Assembly (NCBI GenBank): GCA_932294295.1
Contig: OW028573.1
Coordinates: 69,851,829 to 69,915,828, forward strand
DNA from: Alitta virens
Lineage: Eukaryota > Annelida > Polychaeta > Phyllodocida > Nereididae
Length of the DNA stretch: 64,000 bases
Direction: 5' to 3'
Positions 60,981 through 64,000 of the stretch are shown here, one piece after another. Position 1 is the first letter of the stretch. Every line of letters starts with the position of its first letter. Position numbers and translations under genes: made by a program. The notes under the pieces were generated by a model, which was given only the letters and a program-made list of their open reading frames with translations, was not told the origin of the DNA and searched no databases.

Positions 60981-62611
60981 CAGGTGTGAGTGGACAGTTT
61001 GCCCAGTCCTCTGTCCACGACCTAGCTCAATCGAAACGTTCTCCAATTATGTTAGGACCTTTATTTGCCCAGCAGTGCTCCAACAAACACTCTGTATTGA
61101 CAAGTGAGGAGGCCGGAGTTAACCAGCCCCATACACAACATAATATCTGCCACCCAGTTCAGTGAATTCCATACATAAGACCTGACATACTCCTTCGGCT
61201 CAATAACATTTCACTTTCCCAGTTTAACTCGATGTCATATTTCTTGCGTCTTGCCTCATAATCAAAGCTGAACCTTGTACCTTTTTTCTTACCCAACTAC
61301 CATCCTTTGCTAAGGGAAGACTGTAAATATGTGATAAACATCAGAGGCTGGCTGCATTTATCTCTGCCCTGACAACCACCATTTGAATAATTGCACGTGC
61401 AATCAATCTGCACGAATTGGTTGTCAAACACAACTTACAGAAGATGGCGCTGTGCAGTCAAATCAAGGTTGAAACTTAGCATTGCAAATGAATTTTTCTC
61501 CTGTTACACACTGAGGAAATATGTCGGGCATGTAGTTATGGAGTCCAATAACCTAGTTTTAGGTGCAGTATGGGGCTTACACAGCAAATATTCATGACAC
61601 GGGCGCACCCCAGTTCACTGTGCCTTCAAATGTATTTGATGACATTTAAATGGGACATCTGCTAGCGAATTATTTGAGCATAAAAAAGCAATCATATTGG
61701 AAAATGTTATTTATCATAAAAAATGTGCGACGGACACGTTTTCTGGGTGACCAGAATCACTAGACAGAAAAAAAGGTAATTTTCAATAGCAAATATTCCG
61801 ATCCCTACATGCAGTGACTCATAGGCTCAAACTGCGCCCCCTGTCCGTGGCTTACTGCTGGGTTGTATTACTTGTTATTACATCAATCATACTTATCAAG
61901 TTCTTAAAAATTCATCTGCATGATAAAATTTTAAATGAATGCCAAAGAATGATTGTCAGAGGGCAAATTTAAAGGTCAAAGTAATGACATATAACATTTC
62001 ATGAGAAATCATTTTCATGAGAAATAAATTTAACTGAAGTATCCATAAAGCAAAGAAGGGACATATGCATTTCAAGGCTACTATGAAAACTTTGTATTCA
62101 AAGTAAAAAAAATTAATACGTAATATTCTAGAGCAGTAATTTCCTTCATATGCAGCTGTATATACTATATCATCCAAAACATCAATGAAATACACCACCT
62201 TTTAATATATTTGAAAACTGTAATGTTTGATCGTCTCATTTGACTAAATAAAAATGCAAATTGGACTCAATCAAAAGATTAGATTGCAACTGAAAATCAA
62301 TTGTGCACACTGCTTCCACGACGTAACAGATGAAAATGTCATAATGAGGAGGATGAATCAATGATGGGGGAATGCAATTCTGTGCAAATTTGACTGTGGT
62401 GTTGTACATATTGATTTCACAATTCTGCTGACATCACATCTGATCCATTCATTCCACACATGGCAACACAATCCAATCTAATTGATAAGAGAGATCGAGA
62501 GAAACAAATGCCATTCTCATAAAGCACATAAAATGTACCTGGCCAACATCAGACACCAAAATTATCCATAAACAAAGAGAAAAATTATTAAATGATATGA
62601 AATGAGACTCA

Positions 62612-62636
62612 CCTTTGTTCCTGCAACCAGAAGGTC
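62612..62636 (-). CDS. PTBP: PTBP 25-nt microexon encoding DLLVAGTK
   Basis: A 25-nt exon with a very strong acceptor (T-rich run then TTTTTTTGCAG) and donor AAAG|GTGAGT. It starts with the last base of a codon, then reads DLLVAGTK and ends in phase 0, so it joins directly to RGSEELL. From memory, human PTBP3 has DLITVGLK|RGSDELL and PTBP1 DIAVGTK|RGSDELF at this point, so both sequence and phase agree. The lysine supplies the K of the KR pair. The matching first exon, ending after two bases of a codon, was not found between 62637 and 64000. Found by reading, since it is far too short for ORF searches. Confidence 0.85.
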
Positions 62637-64000
62637 ACTGCAAAAAAATAAAATAAAAACATCGATCAGGTCATGTTTGCTAAACCAAATGACATGAAAC
62701 AAAATAAAAGGCTCAAGTTTCTGCTGTGAAATCAGCAACAAAAGCCTTCCACATCATGTTGCTCTCTCTTGCTTTAATGAATCTTTTATAAAGCTTAAAT
62801 GTAAAATAATAAATATTTCATTACAGCAGTTAATATTTTGTTAATCAACTCAGGCATAGAAATGTTGCAATACATGTACATTTAATTCTTTCTTCGTCCC
62901 CATTATATAGAAGAATGATATTGGTTATTTAATAGCACAAAATGGAGAGACACAATAGAGTCAATTCACTGTTGTCCATCAGGTGGGAGCGATTGCATCA
63001 GGCAGACAGAATAATCTATATCGTATGACACGAAGTTATGGCAAAAGTAAATGACAGGTGATCCCATTACGAAGATGACGAGTGAGCGAGTGCCACGCCC
63101 AACAAGAGCAGTCAATAAGAAAAGTGCTCAAGACGAATAAAAGCCCGGAGCACCAAGAACAAAGATGGACATGCTGGGCACTGAGTGGTCAGCCAAGGTG
63201 ACCATTGGTCATTATTGAGGAATGACCAAGGAGGGACAAGTGTATGCACCTCTGGACCTCTTGGGCTCCTCCTGGGCTTAGACTGGGATCTGCCTTGACA
63301 CCAGTGCTTTGGCTGCTGAAACCGATTTCCTGATTGCATTGCCCGCTGACAGGATCGCATGAGCTGTCACCATACAACACAGTTGGTCCTATTTTGCCCC
63401 TGCAACATGTGCAACAGCACCGAATCTGATCGATATTCCTACTTGAATATTGCATGACCATCAGACACCAAATGACACCGCATGATGCTTCATTGAAATG
63501 CTCAAGCAAAATATCAACGCATGTTTAGGGCCAAAAATCTACATTAATTATTCAAGAGAGAACAGAATTACCCAGATAATCGGGCATTGTAAAATCTGCA
63601 ACAATCTTCAAGTACTGCAATCATTTTCATGTACCGGCGACATCAAATAGGCTTTGATACTTATGTTCCTATCACACAAACTATCGCAATCCACAACGGC
63701 TTTAATAATCTGCCTCGTTACTCCATCTCTAACTGCATCATAACTCTGTTCTTTCAATCTCTTTCACCATGCAAATTTCAAATTTTAGCAGTGATCTCGC
63801 TTCAAAAGTTCAAGCAACATGCCTTTCATCCGGATCATGTTCATGAAATAACCTTCCCACAAATACTGATGCATTTCTTGCACTTAATTGTGGTCTGATG
63901 GTTTGTTTCAAACTTTAAACAGCAGCAAAATGGGTCAACATAATAGCAAAATATTGCAATTTATTATTATGGGTGGGATTCTCAATTCAGTGAAACTAAT
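62637..64000 (-). other. Intron upstream of the microexon (partial)
   Basis: AT-rich sequence running off the right edge. It should lead to the canonical first exon (ending two bases into a codon), which I could not find here. Open frames near 63112-63509 have no matching donor. Confidence 0.65.

Larger units (their letters stand above)
32264..62611 (-). other. PTBP 30.3-kb intron hosting the candidate alternative exons
   Basis: Lies between the DLLVAGTK microexon and the RGSEELL exon. The exon-like blocks are listed separately. Between them I see homopolymer G/C runs, CAG clusters, a CT-poor AT-rich repeat patch at 42136-42254, a perfect CRE palindrome at 50856 and RFX-type X-boxes at 59-60.7 kb. 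The remaining open frames are short and lack support. Confidence 0.8.
304..62636 (-). other. PTBP: Gene span: 5' portion of a PTBP-family splicing regulator gene (partial, continues past both ends)
   Basis: Six minus-strand exons join in one frame into about 200 residues matching the N-terminus, RRM1 and the first half of RRM2 of polypyrimidine tract-binding proteins. Family members are nuclear RNA-binding proteins that bind CU-rich tracts and usually repress nearby exons; they also act in IRES translation and 3' end control. Seen directly: all core introns begin GT and end AG, phases agree across each junction, and the conserved blocks [58 protein letters not shown] and VTFNKN are present in family order. 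Introns are about 30.3, 11.4, 14.4, 3.3 and 2.3 kb in transcript order. RRM2 is cut after β2; the linker, RRM3 and RRM4 are outside the window. Which of the vertebrate PTBP1, PTBP2 or PTBP3 it is closest to cannot be settled here; a single pre-duplication orthologue is likely. Confidence 0.93.

Noticed and set aside
61441..61449. AAGATGGCG, a YY1-like motif, next to CTTCT|GTAAGT on the minus strand
   Set aside because: A single short match; no ATG-initiated frame in the transcript direction and no acceptor.
1..64000. CRISPR arrays, insertion sequences, prophage, tRNA or rRNA genes
   Set aside because: No regularly spaced repeats, transposase frames, cloverleaf B boxes or rRNA-like blocks were seen. 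The tandem repeats present are short minisatellites without spacers.

Overview
This is eukaryotic, almost certainly animal, DNA. Coding sequence occurs only as short pieces with GT/AG splice borders, separated by kilobases of unique, gene-poor sequence. There are no operons, no ribosome-binding-site-led genes, no CRISPR array and no recognisable prokaryotic or phage gene. I cannot name the species. The protein is clearly bilaterian-like but more diverged than the three vertebrate paralogues, so an invertebrate (or early-branching chordate) with large introns fits best.

The window holds the 5' part of one gene on the minus strand, encoding a polypyrimidine tract-binding protein (PTBP/hnRNP I family, a splicing regulator with four RRM domains). 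In transcript order, six exons join in frame: a 25-nt microexon (62636-62612, DLLVAGTK), the N-terminal NLS exon (32263-32159, starting RGSEELL), two RRM1 exons (20742-20596 and 6165-6025), the RRM1-RRM2 linker plus start of RRM2 (2736-2608), and an RRM2 exon (355-304) that ends at a GTAAGT donor. The rest of RRM2, RRM3, RRM4 and the 3' end lie off the left edge. The first exon with the canonical start codon probably lies off the right edge. As far as I recall the vertebrate genes, exon borders and phases match them closely.

Layout: 1-303 is intron; 304-6165 holds three exons with 2-3 kb introns; 6166-20595 and 20743-32158 are large introns; 32264-62611 is a 30-kb intron between the microexon and the NLS exon; 62637-64000 is upstream intron. 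The large introns contain interrupted CAG clusters (CTG in the transcript), long G or C homopolymers, short tandem repeats and no other convincing gene.

The most interesting part is the 30-kb intron. It contains about ten further exon-like blocks on the same strand. Most end in a good donor in exactly the phase needed to splice onto RGSEELL. Three are exactly 48 nt and open in that phase; others carry an ATG shortly before the donor, as alternative first exons would. Several are flanked by CU-rich (PTB-type) motifs. The reading is that this locus may encode an unusually large set of alternative N-termini placed just before a basic KR pair of the nuclear localisation signal, possibly autoregulated. 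The core exons are secure; the alternative exons are predictions from sequence alone.
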